A stretch of 64,000 nucleotides of DNA from Proteiniclasticum sediminis (GTDB lineage: Bacteria > Bacillota > Clostridia > Clostridiales > Clostridiaceae): the NCBI RefSeq assembly GCF_018128025.1, contig NZ_JAGSCS010000006.1:74501-138500 (forward strand). The letters are read 5' to 3'. How positions within the stretch are numbered: the stretch's first letter is position 1; each line of letters opens with the position of its first letter. Below the pieces are notes generated by a model. The model saw only the letters and a program-made list of their open reading frames with translations, did not search any database and had not been told where the DNA came from. Shown here piece after piece: positions 40,647 through 48,725 of the stretch. A program made the translations under genes and the position numbers.

Positions 40647-41297
40647 TTAACTCAGATATGAAAAAATCAGAAAATAGTGAGAAAGACTGCCCAAAAGGAT
40701 GAAGATATGAAAGAGCTCATGGAATCCAAAGGCAGCCCAGAAATTGGGTTTTTTCACCATATAGATGACGCCGCCGATGCTGTAGAAAATCCCGCCCAAA
40801 GCTAAAAGAAAAAAGCCCACGGGATGAAGAACCGCATACACATCCCCGATGAAGAAGACCACCATCCAGCCCATGAGAAGATACCCTAAGGTATAAACCA
40901 CCCGGGGAATCTTGGGTACAAGGATTTTCGAGAGAATGCCAAAGATCGCAATGGACCAGATGATCAGAAGAATGAGATTCCGCTTGGTTCCTTCCAGCAC
41001 TTCCAGACAGATGGGGGTATAGCTCCCGGCGATCAGCACATAGATCATGCTGTGGTCCAGTTTCTTCAGAACCCCAATGGTCCGGTCGCTGCCCTTAACC
41101 CCATGGTAGATGCCGCTGGCCGTATATAGAAGCACGAGGCTGATCCCAAAGATCACCGCTCCGGCAATGCTTTTTGCCGAAGCGCCCGCCAGGAGACGCT
41201 GAGCCAGAAGGATCAGGGTCCCCACAAAAAAGACCCCTGCCCCAATGAGATGGGTTAGGGCATTCACAGGTTCACGCAGTCGTTTTGTTGTCATCAT
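40647..41297 (-). CDS. Hemolysin III family membrane protein (PAQR-like)
   Basis: A 216-aa seven-helix membrane protein. It begins with the conserved EPVNALTHLIGAG and contains SGIYHGVKG, MIYVLIAGSYTPI and FHELFHIFILLGSLSHYF. These supply the His and Ser/Asp residues that bind zinc in this superfamily. The true activity in bacteria is uncertain; PAQR proteins are ceramidase- or lipase-like. A 17-bp operator lies just upstream of its start and is shared with the divergent DUF1836 gene. Confidence 0.9.
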   Translation of the reverse strand: MMTTKRLREPVNALTHLIGAGVFFVGTLILLAQRLLAGASAKSIAGAVIFGISLVLLYTASGIYHGVKGSDRTIGVLKKLDHSMIYVLIAGSYTPICLEVLEGTKRNLILLIIWSIAIFGILSKILVPKIPRVVYTLGYLLMGWMVVFFIGDVYAVLHPVGFFLLALGGIFYSIGGVIYMVKKPNFWAAFGFHELFHIFILLGSLSHYFLIFSYLS

Positions 41298-41312
41298 AGG
41301 TCCTCCTTTTAT

Positions 41313-41429
41313 GTAGTTTTGAAAACTACCTTATGTCATATTCACATTATAACGCAGGTTTTCCAAAATGCAATATTGAAGTTGTGGTCTCATCGGGTTA
41401 AGATGAGATCAAGTCGTGATGAAAACTAC
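41313..41429. promoter_or_regulatory. Divergent promoters with a pair of 17-bp operators
   Basis: Operator 1 is GTAGTTTTGAAAACTAC (41313-41329), an 8-1-8 palindrome. Operator 2 at 41413-41429 (GTCGTGATGAAAACTAC) matches 14 of 17. Each covers the start region of one promoter: minus-strand TTGCAT-N16-TATAAT (41346-41373) for hemolysin III, and plus-strand TTGAAG-N17-TAAGAT (41376-41404) for DUF1836. The DUF1836 protein, which has a DNA-binding fold, is the natural candidate repressor. Confidence 0.72.
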
Positions 41430-41468
41430 ATTAAAACTCCGGAACCCTCCGGACTTCAAGGAGAACCC

Positions 41469-41945
41469 ATGGAAACACGTGAATTGCTCACCCTGCCAAA
41501 AATCGAAGAAATTCCCGATCTGGGCCTCTACATGGATCAGGTTATCACCTTCATGGAAAAACGCTATCCGGCAAAACCCCTGACCAAGACCATGATTAAC
41601 AACTACACCAAAGACCGCATCCTCTTCCCTCCTAAAAAGAAGAAGTACAGCCGGGAGCACCTGATGCTCCTCTCCCTGATCCAAATCCTCAAGCGCACCT
41701 TAAGTCTTCCTGAAATCAAGCTTCTCTTGGGTCCTTTGTCCGCCGCCATAGAAAAAGGGAGCGTCACGGAGCTCTACGCCCTCTATGAGAGTTTTTCCGC
41801 CGTCTACCCCGCCATTATCCATCTGGGTGAGAGCACCCAGCGCTCAGCCCAAACCCTATCGGAAGATCCAAGAACCACCGTCCTCATCCGCGCCCTTCTA
41901 TCCGCCTACTTTGCAGACTTAGCCGAGGAAGCTCTCACGTTTTAA
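41469..41945 (+). CDS. DUF1836 domain protein, predicted DNA-binding regulator
   Basis: A 158-aa protein. The central segment PLTKTMINNYTKDRILFPPKKKKYS matches the helix-turn-helix core of DUF1836 in shape, with helix, basic recognition part and wing. The C-terminal half is helical. Start at 41469 has AAGGAG upstream; the reading frame extends to 41319 but the upstream part overlaps the promoter and operator. It faces the hemolysin III gene across two shared operators. Confidence 0.8.
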   Translation: METRELLTLPKIEEIPDLGLYMDQVITFMEKRYPAKPLTKTMINNYTKDRILFPPKKKKYSREHLMLLSLIQILKRTLSLPEIKLLLGPLSAAIEKGSVTELYALYESFSAVYPAIIHLGESTQRSAQTLSEDPRTTVLIRALLSAYFADLAEEALTF

Positions 41946-42031
41946 ACTAGAATTGTTCTCCGATTGTTCACTTTTACTTCACCCTCCGGTCACGGATTCC
42001 CCCTCTCTTCACGGTAAAATAGAGCTATCAG

Positions 42032-42053
42032 ATTAAGTATGATACAACTTAAT
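42032..42053. promoter_or_regulatory. Inverted repeat upstream of the VOC gene
   Basis: ATTAAGT (42032-42038) and ACTTAAT (42047-42053) form a 7-8-7 inverted repeat about 40 nt before the VOC gene. It overlaps a TATGAT -10-like element (42038-42043). This geometry suits a MarR-type repressor, as in regulators of quinone-responsive dioxygenases. No regulator gene is adjacent. Confidence 0.5.
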
Positions 42054-42093
42054 TGTGCTTAAGCTAAATAACCTGGAATTGAGGACGATGAAG

Positions 42094-42888
42094 ATGAAGA
42101 AAACAATACAATTAGGGGCCGTACACATCAATGCCAACGATGTGGCAAAACTGGCCGCCTACTATGAAAATTTAGGACTGGATGCCGTGAAGAAGGACGA
42201 CACCGTGGAATTGAAAGCCGGTTCCCGAACCCTTCTGGTGCTCCATCCCACCAGCCATACCCGGCGCCATGAAGTGGGCCTTTACCACTTTGCCCTGCTC
42301 CTTCCTTCCCGCGCTGACCTGGGGAACTTCCTCTACCATGTGGCCTCCTCCCGGATCCCCGTATCCGGTGCTTCCGATCACCATGTATCCGAAGCCATCT
42401 ATCTGACGGATCCCGAAGGCAACGGCATTGAAGTCTATCGGGACAAGGCTGAAGATACCTGGAAAGTCAACGGTGAAGTCTATATGGAAACCGTCGCCAT
42501 GGATGTGGACGGCGTCCTGGCTTCCCGCTCCACCGAACAGGCGAAAAAATTCCCTGAAGGCACCGTCATGGGCCATATCCATCTCCATGTCCAGAACCTG
42601 GAAGACTCCGCAAAGCACTACCACGAAACCGTGGGGCTGGAGAAAATCCTGAATTATCCCGGAGCCCTTTTCTATGCCCGGGACGGTTATCACCATCATT
42701 TGGGCATGAACACCTGGCTGGGCGGACGTCCGGAGAAGAAAGAGGACGGTTACCCCGGACTCCGCTACTTCACCGTGTATCTGGACGCTTCAGTATTCAC
42801 CGACCTCTTTGGAGAGGACGTGGACCAGGTGGAAAGGCGCGATCCCAACAATATCCTCTATAAGGTTTATCGCGGGTTTCAAGCGTAG
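42094..42888 (+). CDS. VOC family protein, catechol 2,3-dioxygenase-like (CatE type)
   Basis: A 264-aa protein with two vicinal-oxygen-chelate modules. Metal ligands are seen in GAVHINANDVAK, HIHLHVQNLEDS and GIEVYRDK. Similar Bacillus proteins (CatE/YfiE) act on catechol or quinone-derived compounds. The start at 42094 sits nine bases after GAGG; ATG 42088 is an alternative. A terminator follows. Substrate is not certain from sequence. Confidence 0.83.
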   Translation: MKKTIQLGAVHINANDVAKLAAYYENLGLDAVKKDDTVELKAGSRTLLVLHPTSHTRRHEVGLYHFALLLPSRADLGNFLYHVASSRIPVSGASDHHVSEAIYLTDPEGNGIEVYRDKAEDTWKVNGEVYMETVAMDVDGVLASRSTEQAKKFPEGTVMGHIHLHVQNLEDSAKHYHETVGLEKILNYPGALFYARDGYHHHLGMNTWLGGRPEKKEDGYPGLRYFTVYLDASVFTDLFGEDVDQVERRDPNNILYKVYRGFQA

Positions 42889-42970
42889 CTAACTTCCTTG
42901 ACCCTTACGGTCAGATACAATGTTTCCTCCATCCCACGAACGGGTTTGATCTTTCCCCGTTCAAAAACGA

Positions 42971-43006
42971 CGATCCCGGAGAATGTTTTCTCCGGGATCG
43001 TTTTTT
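42971..43006. terminator. Bidirectional terminator between the VOC gene and fbp
   Basis: A perfect 13-bp stem (CGATCCCGGAGAA with TTCTCCGGGATCG, 42971-43000) around TGTT. TTTTTT follows on the plus strand; the minus strand has a shorter T-rich tail. It serves two convergent genes. Confidence 0.92.
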
Positions 43007-43017
43007 GTCGTGCTTTT

Positions 43018-45036
43018 TTATTCGGTACGGGATTCCTTATAACCGCTGTGGATGGACTCCTTGATGTAGCCTTTTCGATATGCGGCCACCAGCTGAAGCA
43101 GATCATCCACCTGGATCCGAAGCTCTTCCCCAGTATCCGTGTCGGAAACGCGGCGGCGATTCCTTGCACTTTCCAGCACCATGACTGTGGAGACAATGTC
43201 CTTCTCCTCCATGATGGCTTTCTCCGTGGACTCGAAGGGCTCATGGCTGACGAGATTCATACCGTGGGAGTTGTAGATGAGGGTATACCCGGCGATGCCC
43301 GTTTCCTTCTGATAGGCCTTGGCAAAGCCGCCGTCGATGACGAGGAGCTTTCCGTCGGCTTTAATGGGGCTTTCGCCCTTGACCACTTTCACCGGCACAT
43401 GGCCATTGACCAAATGGGAGGTGCGGGTGTCCAGCCCGAACTCCTCGAGAATCTTCACAATGCACTCCACTTTTTCCCGGTCACTATAGTATGGATTCTT
43501 GACTTCCACATGGGTGGTCTTGTCCTCGATGAAATACCGCTCGAAGGTGGCCATCTTCTTTTTGCCAAAGAGCGGCGAAGCCGGTCCGCACCAGAGATAC
43601 CACATGGCATCCAGCCCCGCTTCCTTGGCCTCGGGGTCGATGCTGAAGTAGCCCTGACGGGCCATGCGGTCCAGTTCATCCAGCGCTGCCTTGCCGGCAT
43701 ACTCGACACCCTGAATGGTGATGGGCAGGAACTCGCCATCCTCCGTCATGGGGATGCAGCCATGGAGGAGAAGATTGCCGTTGAAGACCTTGTACATGCT
43801 GCCCTTGGAAAAGAGGAGCTTCACATGGTCATTGAGCCGCAGGGAATTCATGAAGGAACGCTTGAGGCGGTCCACCACGGTCTTTTCCCCTTCGGTGAGG
43901 ATAAAGGGGTTTTCGGGATCCACCGTGGGGAACTCCTTGGAGTTCAGCGGGAACTCCTTATCCCCCAAGGTGATGGTGCCTGCTTCATAGTTGATCATGT
44001 CCAGGATCATCCGGTCATTCATTCCGTACTCCGGATGGCGGTAAATGATCTCCGCCTCCAGCTTCAGTTGGATAATGAAGATGGCCTTGTGGATTTTCGC
44101 CACCATTTCCATCTCCTTGAAGTTCTTCTCCGTGATCTCCACACCCCGGGGCATGAATTTTTCCAGCTCCTCGCTGCCATAGGTGTCCATGGCGAAGGTG
44201 GCCAAGGGAAGAAGATTGATGCCATAGCGATCTTCCAGTAGCTCCAGATGATTATAGCGGGAGGTGATGCGCACCACATTGGCGATGAGGGCCTCATTGC
44301 CCGCGGCTGCCCCCATCCAGATCATGTCATGGTTTCCCCACTGAATATCCAGGGAATGGTACTCCTTCAGCATGTCCATGATGATGTCGGGGCCCTGGCC
44401 CCGGTCATAGATGTCCCCGATGATGTGGAGACGATCCACGGCAAACCGCTGAATCAGGTTAGAAATGGCGATGATAAAGGAACGGGCCCGGTCCAGATCG
44501 ATGATGGTTTCGATGATCTTGTTGTAGTACTCGTACTTGTTGATCCGGTCCTCATTTTCATTGATGAGTTCATCCAGAATATAGGCGAATTCCTTGGGAA
44601 AGGCTTTTCGCACCTTGGACCGGGTGTACTTGGACGAAACGGTTTTGCAGACCTGGATCAGCCGGAACAGATGAATCCGGTACCAGTCGTTGATTTCCCG
44701 TTCGTTAATATCGATCATATCCAGCTTTTCTTCCGGATAGTAGATCAGTGTGGCGAGACTGCGTTTTTCCGATTCCCGAAGGGTATTGCCGAAGATTTCA
44801 TTAATCTTGTTCCGAATAACACCGGAGGCATTCTTCAGCACATGGCGGAAAGATTCAAACTCGCCATGGATATCGGAAATAAAGTGCTCTGTGCCTTTGG
44901 GCAGGTCGAGGATGGCCTGCAGGTTGATGATTTCCGTCGTTGCCGAGTTGATGGTGGGATGCTGCCGGGCCAGAAGCGCCAGGTAATCCAGATCCCGGAT
45001 TATCCGAACTTCTTTTCCGGTGAGTTCGTTGGTCAT
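43018..45036 (-). CDS. fbp: Fructose-1,6-bisphosphatase class III
   Basis: A 672-aa gluconeogenic enzyme that hydrolyses fructose 1,6-bisphosphate to fructose 6-phosphate. The calcineurin-like motifs are visible as FISDIHGEFESF, HIIGDIYDRGQGPD and IQWGNHDMIWMGA, which bind the dinuclear metal centre. This large form is typical of Firmicutes. The start at 45036 is behind GGAGG; a longer frame to 45081 lacks a ribosome site. A strong -10, TATAAT (45081-45086), is just upstream. Confidence 0.97.
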   Translation of the reverse strand: MTNELTGKEVRIIRDLDYLALLARQHPTINSATTEIINLQAILDLPKGTEHFISDIHGEFESFRHVLKNASGVIRNKINEIFGNTLRESEKRSLATLIYYPEEKLDMIDINEREINDWYRIHLFRLIQVCKTVSSKYTRSKVRKAFPKEFAYILDELINENEDRINKYEYYNKIIETIIDLDRARSFIIAISNLIQRFAVDRLHIIGDIYDRGQGPDIIMDMLKEYHSLDIQWGNHDMIWMGAAAGNEALIANVVRITSRYNHLELLEDRYGINLLPLATFAMDTYGSEELEKFMPRGVEITEKNFKEMEMVAKIHKAIFIIQLKLEAEIIYRHPEYGMNDRMILDMINYEAGTITLGDKEFPLNSKEFPTVDPENPFILTEGEKTVVDRLKRSFMNSLRLNDHVKLLFSKGSMYKVFNGNLLLHGCIPMTEDGEFLPITIQGVEYAGKAALDELDRMARQGYFSIDPEAKEAGLDAMWYLWCGPASPLFGKKKMATFERYFIEDKTTHVEVKNPYYSDREKVECIVKILEEFGLDTRTSHLVNGHVPVKVVKGESPIKADGKLLVIDGGFAKAYQKETGIAGYTLIYNSHGMNLVSHEPFESTEKAIMEEKDIVSTVMVLESARNRRRVSDTDTGEELRIQVDDLLQLVAAYRKGYIKESIHSGYKESRTE

Positions 45037-45128
45037 GGTAACGCCTCCAATTTCACTTTCGGTTCCATTTGCTTTGTTCAATTATACTATAAGTTTACTT
45101 CAATAATGCTCCTTACTTTCATCTTTAA

Positions 45129-45156
45129 CGCAAAATCGGGACATAAAATGTCCCGA
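45129..45156 (-). terminator. Terminator after the GNAT gene
   Basis: TCGGGACA (45136-45143) pairs with TGTCCCGA (45149-45156) around a five-base loop. On the minus strand ATTTTGC follows, so the U-run is short. Confidence 0.7.
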
Positions 45157-45184
45157 AAAGCACCGAAAGTACAGCGGCGGATAT

Positions 45185-45754
45185 TTAGTCTTGCGTTTGC
45201 TTCCAGTAATCCGACGCCAAAAGGGCATACATGGAGGCATCGCAGATCCCCTGATTGTTCCAGTCCCGCTGGCGAAAAGTCCCTTCATAGGTCAGTCCGC
45301 AGCTTTCCATCACATGGCCAGAGCGGGGATTTCGGGGATCATGCTGGGCTTCGATCCGAAGGGCACCTACCTCTTCAAAAAGATAGGGCAATATGCCCTG
45401 AAAAGCCTCGGAGGTAATCCCCTGGCCCCAGAAGGCTTTTCCAATGCAGTACCCGATATGGAGAAGCCCCACCCGGTCATCCTGTTCCACCACGCTGATG
45501 GTCCCCAGGACTTCGCCGGGATTTTCCCGCCAGGCAATCCCCCACTGATAAAAGTTCTTCTCCCCGTAGGACTCCACCCAGGACTGGAGAACCCTTCGGG
45601 TGACCTCTTCGCTCTCATGGGTGGGCCTGCGCAGATACCGGGTCACCTCTTCCTGGGAGGCCCAGTTTTGATACATGGCTGGGGCATCCTCCATCGTCAT
45701 GGGCCGAAGCACTAGCCGGGCCGTTTCGATTCGTTTCGTTCCCTGATGATTCAT
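45185..45754 (-). CDS. GNAT family N-acetyltransferase (RimJ/RimL type)
   Basis: A 189-aa enzyme with the acetyl-CoA fold. It opens TARLVLRPMTMEDAPAMYQNW and has the pyrophosphate-loop region IGKAFWGQGITSEAF (Q-x-x-G-x-G/A pattern with GQG). RimJ/RimL-like enzymes acetylate protein N-termini or small amines. Start at 45754 follows AAGGGGG. It overlaps the end of the YbaK gene by 4 nt. Confidence 0.9.
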   Translation of the reverse strand: MNHQGTKRIETARLVLRPMTMEDAPAMYQNWASQEEVTRYLRRPTHESEEVTRRVLQSWVESYGEKNFYQWGIAWRENPGEVLGTISVVEQDDRVGLLHIGYCIGKAFWGQGITSEAFQGILPYLFEEVGALRIEAQHDPRNPRSGHVMESCGLTYEGTFRQRDWNNQGICDASMYALLASDYWKQTQD

Positions 45755-46263
45755 GCCCGTTCCCCCTTCATTCCCTCTCCCGATTCTTCCTCCTGCCGCC
45801 AACCCTTACAAACGTCCACCCAGTCCTCTGCATCGGAAATCCGGTAAAGTTCCTGGGGCGTCAGGGCGATGGCGCTGTTGGCACTGCCGCAGGCTGGGTA
45901 CACCCTGTCAAAGCGCTTTAAGGACACATCCAGATACACCTTGACGCCTCGCTGGAGGGCAAAGGGGCAGACGCCGCCCACAGCATGTCCGGTCTTGCCC
46001 AGCACCTCTTCCGGACTGAGCATCCGGGCCTTGGTCTGGAACTGGCTCCGAAAAGCGGGATTGTCCACCCGAGCATCCCCTGCCGCCACCACGAGAATGC
46101 ATCCTTCCTCCGCCTTGAAGGACAAGGACTTGGCGATGCGTGCTGGGGCCACCCCCAGTGCCTCTGCGGCTAAATTTACCGTGGCGCTGGACACCGGAAA
46201 CTCCAGCACCTGATCCTCCATCCCCCTCTGGGCAAAAAACGCTCGTACTTCTGCAATACCCAT
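45751..46263 (-). CDS. ybaK: YbaK/EbsC family aminoacyl-tRNA deacylase
   Basis: A 170-aa editing-domain protein. The catalytic Lys is in RIAKSLSFKAEEG, and GHAVGGVCPFAL matches the family substrate pocket. YbaK-type proteins hydrolyse mischarged Cys-tRNA-Pro (or related). This complements the ProS at 36723-38159, which lacks its own editing insertion. Start at 46263 has AAGGAGG eight bases upstream. Confidence 0.9.
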   Translation of the reverse strand: MGIAEVRAFFAQRGMEDQVLEFPVSSATVNLAAEALGVAPARIAKSLSFKAEEGCILVVAAGDARVDNPAFRSQFQTKARMLSPEEVLGKTGHAVGGVCPFALQRGVKVYLDVSLKRFDRVYPACGSANSAIALTPQELYRISDAEDWVDVCKGWRQEEESGEGMKGERA

Positions 46264-46655
46264 CCCATGATCCTCCTTCAACTTCAAGCTCTTCTTTCGT
46301 CGATGATTAATCTTATGGATTTTTTACCATATTCTTAATATATCAAATTTTGAATCTTCATGCAAAATGATAGAACTGGCACATTCTGTTTTGGGATCTA
46401 TGATTCCTAAACAAGGATGAAAAAAGCTCCCTTAGTGATGAAAATACACAGGCACTCCAAAAGGCATTTCCTCCCCTCTACCAAAGTGAACCAGTCAACT
46501 CGATGAGGAAAAAATCGAGGAAGAGCCTTCAATGGTGGGGAAGTTGAGATTTTCTCAAGGTGAGGTTGCTTGTGAAGAACCTCCTCGTGAACCCATGAAA
46601 TGTATCCTCTATGGAAATTCTCCTTCTTAAGTCGCACCCACATATTCCTTAATAC
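46264..46655. other. Gene-free AT-rich interval before the AbiE operon
   Basis: About 390 bp with no convincing reading frame on the plus strand. A minus-strand frame at 46407-46691 runs through but has no family match and covers the AbiE operator, so it is probably spurious. The base composition shifts towards AT here and stays so to about 48,670, which suggests the left edge of an acquired segment. Confidence 0.5.
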
Positions 46656-46689
46656 GCACAAAACATTGGAAAAAAGAAATGTTTTGTGC
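46656..46689. promoter_or_regulatory. AbiE operator: perfect 12-bp inverted repeat
   Basis: GCACAAAACATT (46656-46667) and AATGTTTTGTGC (46678-46689) are perfect arms separated by ten bases. It lies 25 nt before the antitoxin start. AbiEi antitoxins repress their own promoter by binding such inverted repeats. A TTGGAA-N17-CAATAA promoter-like pair overlaps it. Confidence 0.8.
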
Positions 46690-46713
46690 AATAATCAGAA
46701 TAGAGGTGATGTC

Positions 46714-47478
46714 ATGAAGTATCTGGAACAATTCACTGAACTAGGTTGTTTTTCTCGGCAAGACGCTGTCAAGCTCATCGGAAATGAACAGGCCGCCCAT
46801 TCCTTACTGCATGACTATGTTCGGGCAGGTTATCTTGAACGAGTAAGGAGAGATCTTTATGTAGCCATCAGTCTTGAATCCAAGACATCTGTCGCAGACC
46901 GATTTCTAATTGCTACTCGGATCGCAAATGACGCTTATATTTCACATCACAGTGCATTTGAATACTATGGCTACGCCAATCAAGTATTTCACGAAGTATA
47001 TGTTTCAACATACAGCCGCTTTAGAGATTTTCAGTATAGCGGGATAACCTATTCCCGGGTTTCTCCTAAAATTGATTCTGGAGTCCTCATGGCCAATACC
47101 GGAATTCGAGTCACCGATCTGGAAAGAACGGTGATTGATAGTATTTATACCTTTTCGAAAATCGGAGGTTTGGAAGAACTGATTCGTTGTCTGTTGCTCG
47201 TTCCTTCGCTTCAACAGGAAAAACTCATCACCTATCTTGATGAGTATCGCCAGGCAAACTTATATCAGAAAGCTGGGTTTATCCTCACAGAACTTGCTGA
47301 TCCCCTTGGCCTTAGCAAACCATTCTTTGACTATTGCAAAACAAAAATACCGAAAGCAAAAAAATATTTGTACACCGAAAAAGATGCCCTAGCAAAGCGC
47401 TCTATTTTCCATGAAGACTGGATGATTTTTGCCCCGAAGAGCATAATATCCCTAGTCAGCAAAGGTGGTGATCGATAG
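46714..47478 (+). CDS. AbiEi antitoxin / transcriptional repressor (type IV toxin-antitoxin)
   Basis: A 254-aa protein. A winged-helix N-terminal domain (FSRQDAVKLIGNEQAAHSLL, then ERVRRDLYVA) binds DNA. The central domain contains SHHSAFEYYGYANQ and VTDLERTVIDSIYTFSKIGG, the AbiEi signature. It represses the operon and counteracts AbiEii. Start at 46714 has AGAGGTG upstream, and the stop shares one base with the toxin start. Confidence 0.92.
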   Translation: MKYLEQFTELGCFSRQDAVKLIGNEQAAHSLLHDYVRAGYLERVRRDLYVAISLESKTSVADRFLIATRIANDAYISHHSAFEYYGYANQVFHEVYVSTYSRFRDFQYSGITYSRVSPKIDSGVLMANTGIRVTDLERTVIDSIYTFSKIGGLEELIRCLLLVPSLQQEKLITYLDEYRQANLYQKAGFILTELADPLGLSKPFFDYCKTKIPKAKKYLYTEKDALAKRSIFHEDWMIFAPKSIISLVSKGGDR

Positions 47479-48437
47479 TGCCGGAGTGGAGCAAACAACG
47501 GCTAGGAATACAAGCAAAGGAACTTGGTTTTGTCCGTGATACTTATGAGAAGGTTTGCCGATTAACTGAAATCTTAAAATTCATCAGTCAGGATTCAGCA
47601 CTTCAAAATTCCCTTGCTTTGAAAGGCGGAACTGCGATCAATCTTCTCTTTTTTAATTTACCCCGGTTATCTGTGGATATTGATCTGGACTTTATCGAAA
47701 ATGTCTCTCGTGAAGAGATGCTCCTGTCTCGTTCAATCATTTCAGACCGAATCGAGAAATATATGAAAGCAAATCGTTATACCTTAAGTCAAAAATCGAA
47801 GAAATCCCATGCGTTGGACTCCTTGGTTTTTGATTACACCAACTCGGCGGGAATGAAAGATAACATCAAAGTTGAGATCAACTACATGCTCCGTTCTCAT
47901 CTTCTGGGTACGACGAAGACATTGTTTAACTCCACCTGGGAGCCCGAGGAGATATCCGTTCGGTGTGTAGCACCCATAGAAATATTTGGAAGCAAAATCG
48001 TCGCACTCATCAACAGAACAGCCGCCAGAGACTTATATGATCTTTATCGCTTGGTGAATGATGATTTATTTACCGAGCCAGAGAAGGGGTTACTTAGGAA
48101 GTGCGTTGTCTTTTACAGCGCAATCAGTTCGGAATCACCCTTAACTATCTTTCAACTAGACAACATAGACTCTTTCACTCCGAGGCAGATTAAAACAGAT
48201 CTCTACCCGGTTTTACGAAACAACGATAAGTTTGATCTAAAATCAGCAAAGAGGGATGTGAAAACCTGGCTAGAGGATTTGCTGCAGCTAGATACTCATG
48301 AACAGGAGTTTCTAAAAGCTTTTCGTTCTGGAACCTACCTTCCAGAACTTCTATTTGGATCAAGTGAGATTTCAGAACGAATTCAAAACCATCCCATGGC
48401 ACTCTGGCGCTGCTCTCAAGCTCCTATTACTCCCTAA
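47478..48437 (+). CDS. AbiEii nucleotidyltransferase toxin (type IV toxin-antitoxin)
   Basis: A 319-aa nucleotidyltransferase. Catalytic motifs GGTAINLLFF and VDIDLDFIE provide the GG/S and D-x-D metal ligands. AbiEii enzymes transfer nucleotides to tRNA or bind GTP and stop growth; the system can abort phage infection. It starts at GTG 47478 in the TAGTG junction with abiEi. The codon use is more AT-rich than flanking genes. Confidence 0.93.
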   Translation: MPEWSKQRLGIQAKELGFVRDTYEKVCRLTEILKFISQDSALQNSLALKGGTAINLLFFNLPRLSVDIDLDFIENVSREEMLLSRSIISDRIEKYMKANRYTLSQKSKKSHALDSLVFDYTNSAGMKDNIKVEINYMLRSHLLGTTKTLFNSTWEPEEISVRCVAPIEIFGSKIVALINRTAARDLYDLYRLVNDDLFTEPEKGLLRKCVVFYSAISSESPLTIFQLDNIDSFTPRQIKTDLYPVLRNNDKFDLKSAKRDVKTWLEDLLQLDTHEQEFLKAFRSGTYLPELLFGSSEISERIQNHPMALWRCSQAPITP

Positions 48438-48725
48438 CTCACGCTGGATGAGGCGAGATCAAGACCATTTTGAAGAACAGCATTTATCCGATTTAAAAGT
48501 TCATTTACACTTAAGCTGCGGGATTGAAACTCGCAGTTTTCTTATTGCCCGAGACTCCAATTTTCTCTATTCAATGGGAATAGAAGAAAACAGCGGGAGC
48601 AACCACAAGAATGATCATCGCTGCTTAGGAATGACTTATTTCGTTCATCTTACTTTTACACTTTTGCCTTACATTTTGTGTATTATGAAGCTGAAATTAG
48701 GAAATCCCTGAAGGAGATGGTCTTC
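48438..48725. other. Gene-free interval at the right edge of the AbiE segment
   Basis: About 290 bp. A reading frame at 48355-48711 overlaps abiEii and lacks a ribosome site, so it is not called. No terminator with a U-tract was found after abiEii. The sequence returns to GC-richer composition near the CPBP start, which marks the probable right edge of the acquired piece. Confidence 0.5.

Noticed and set aside
42898-45417. Two long plus-strand frames opposite fbp (447 and 389 codons)
   Set aside because: They are antisense shadows produced by the codon bias of fbp. No ribosome sites or recognisable domains were seen.
46407-46691. A 94-codon minus-strand frame left of AbiE
   Set aside because: It has no ribosome site or family match, and it crosses the AbiE operator and promoter.
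48520-48530. GGGATTGAAAC, identical to the 3' end of many CRISPR repeats
   Set aside because: It occurs once, with no second repeat at a suitable distance and no cas genes.
48355-48711. A 118-codon plus-strand frame after abiEii
   Set aside because: It overlaps the abiEii end in another frame and has no ribosome site; most of it is AT-rich intergenic sequence.
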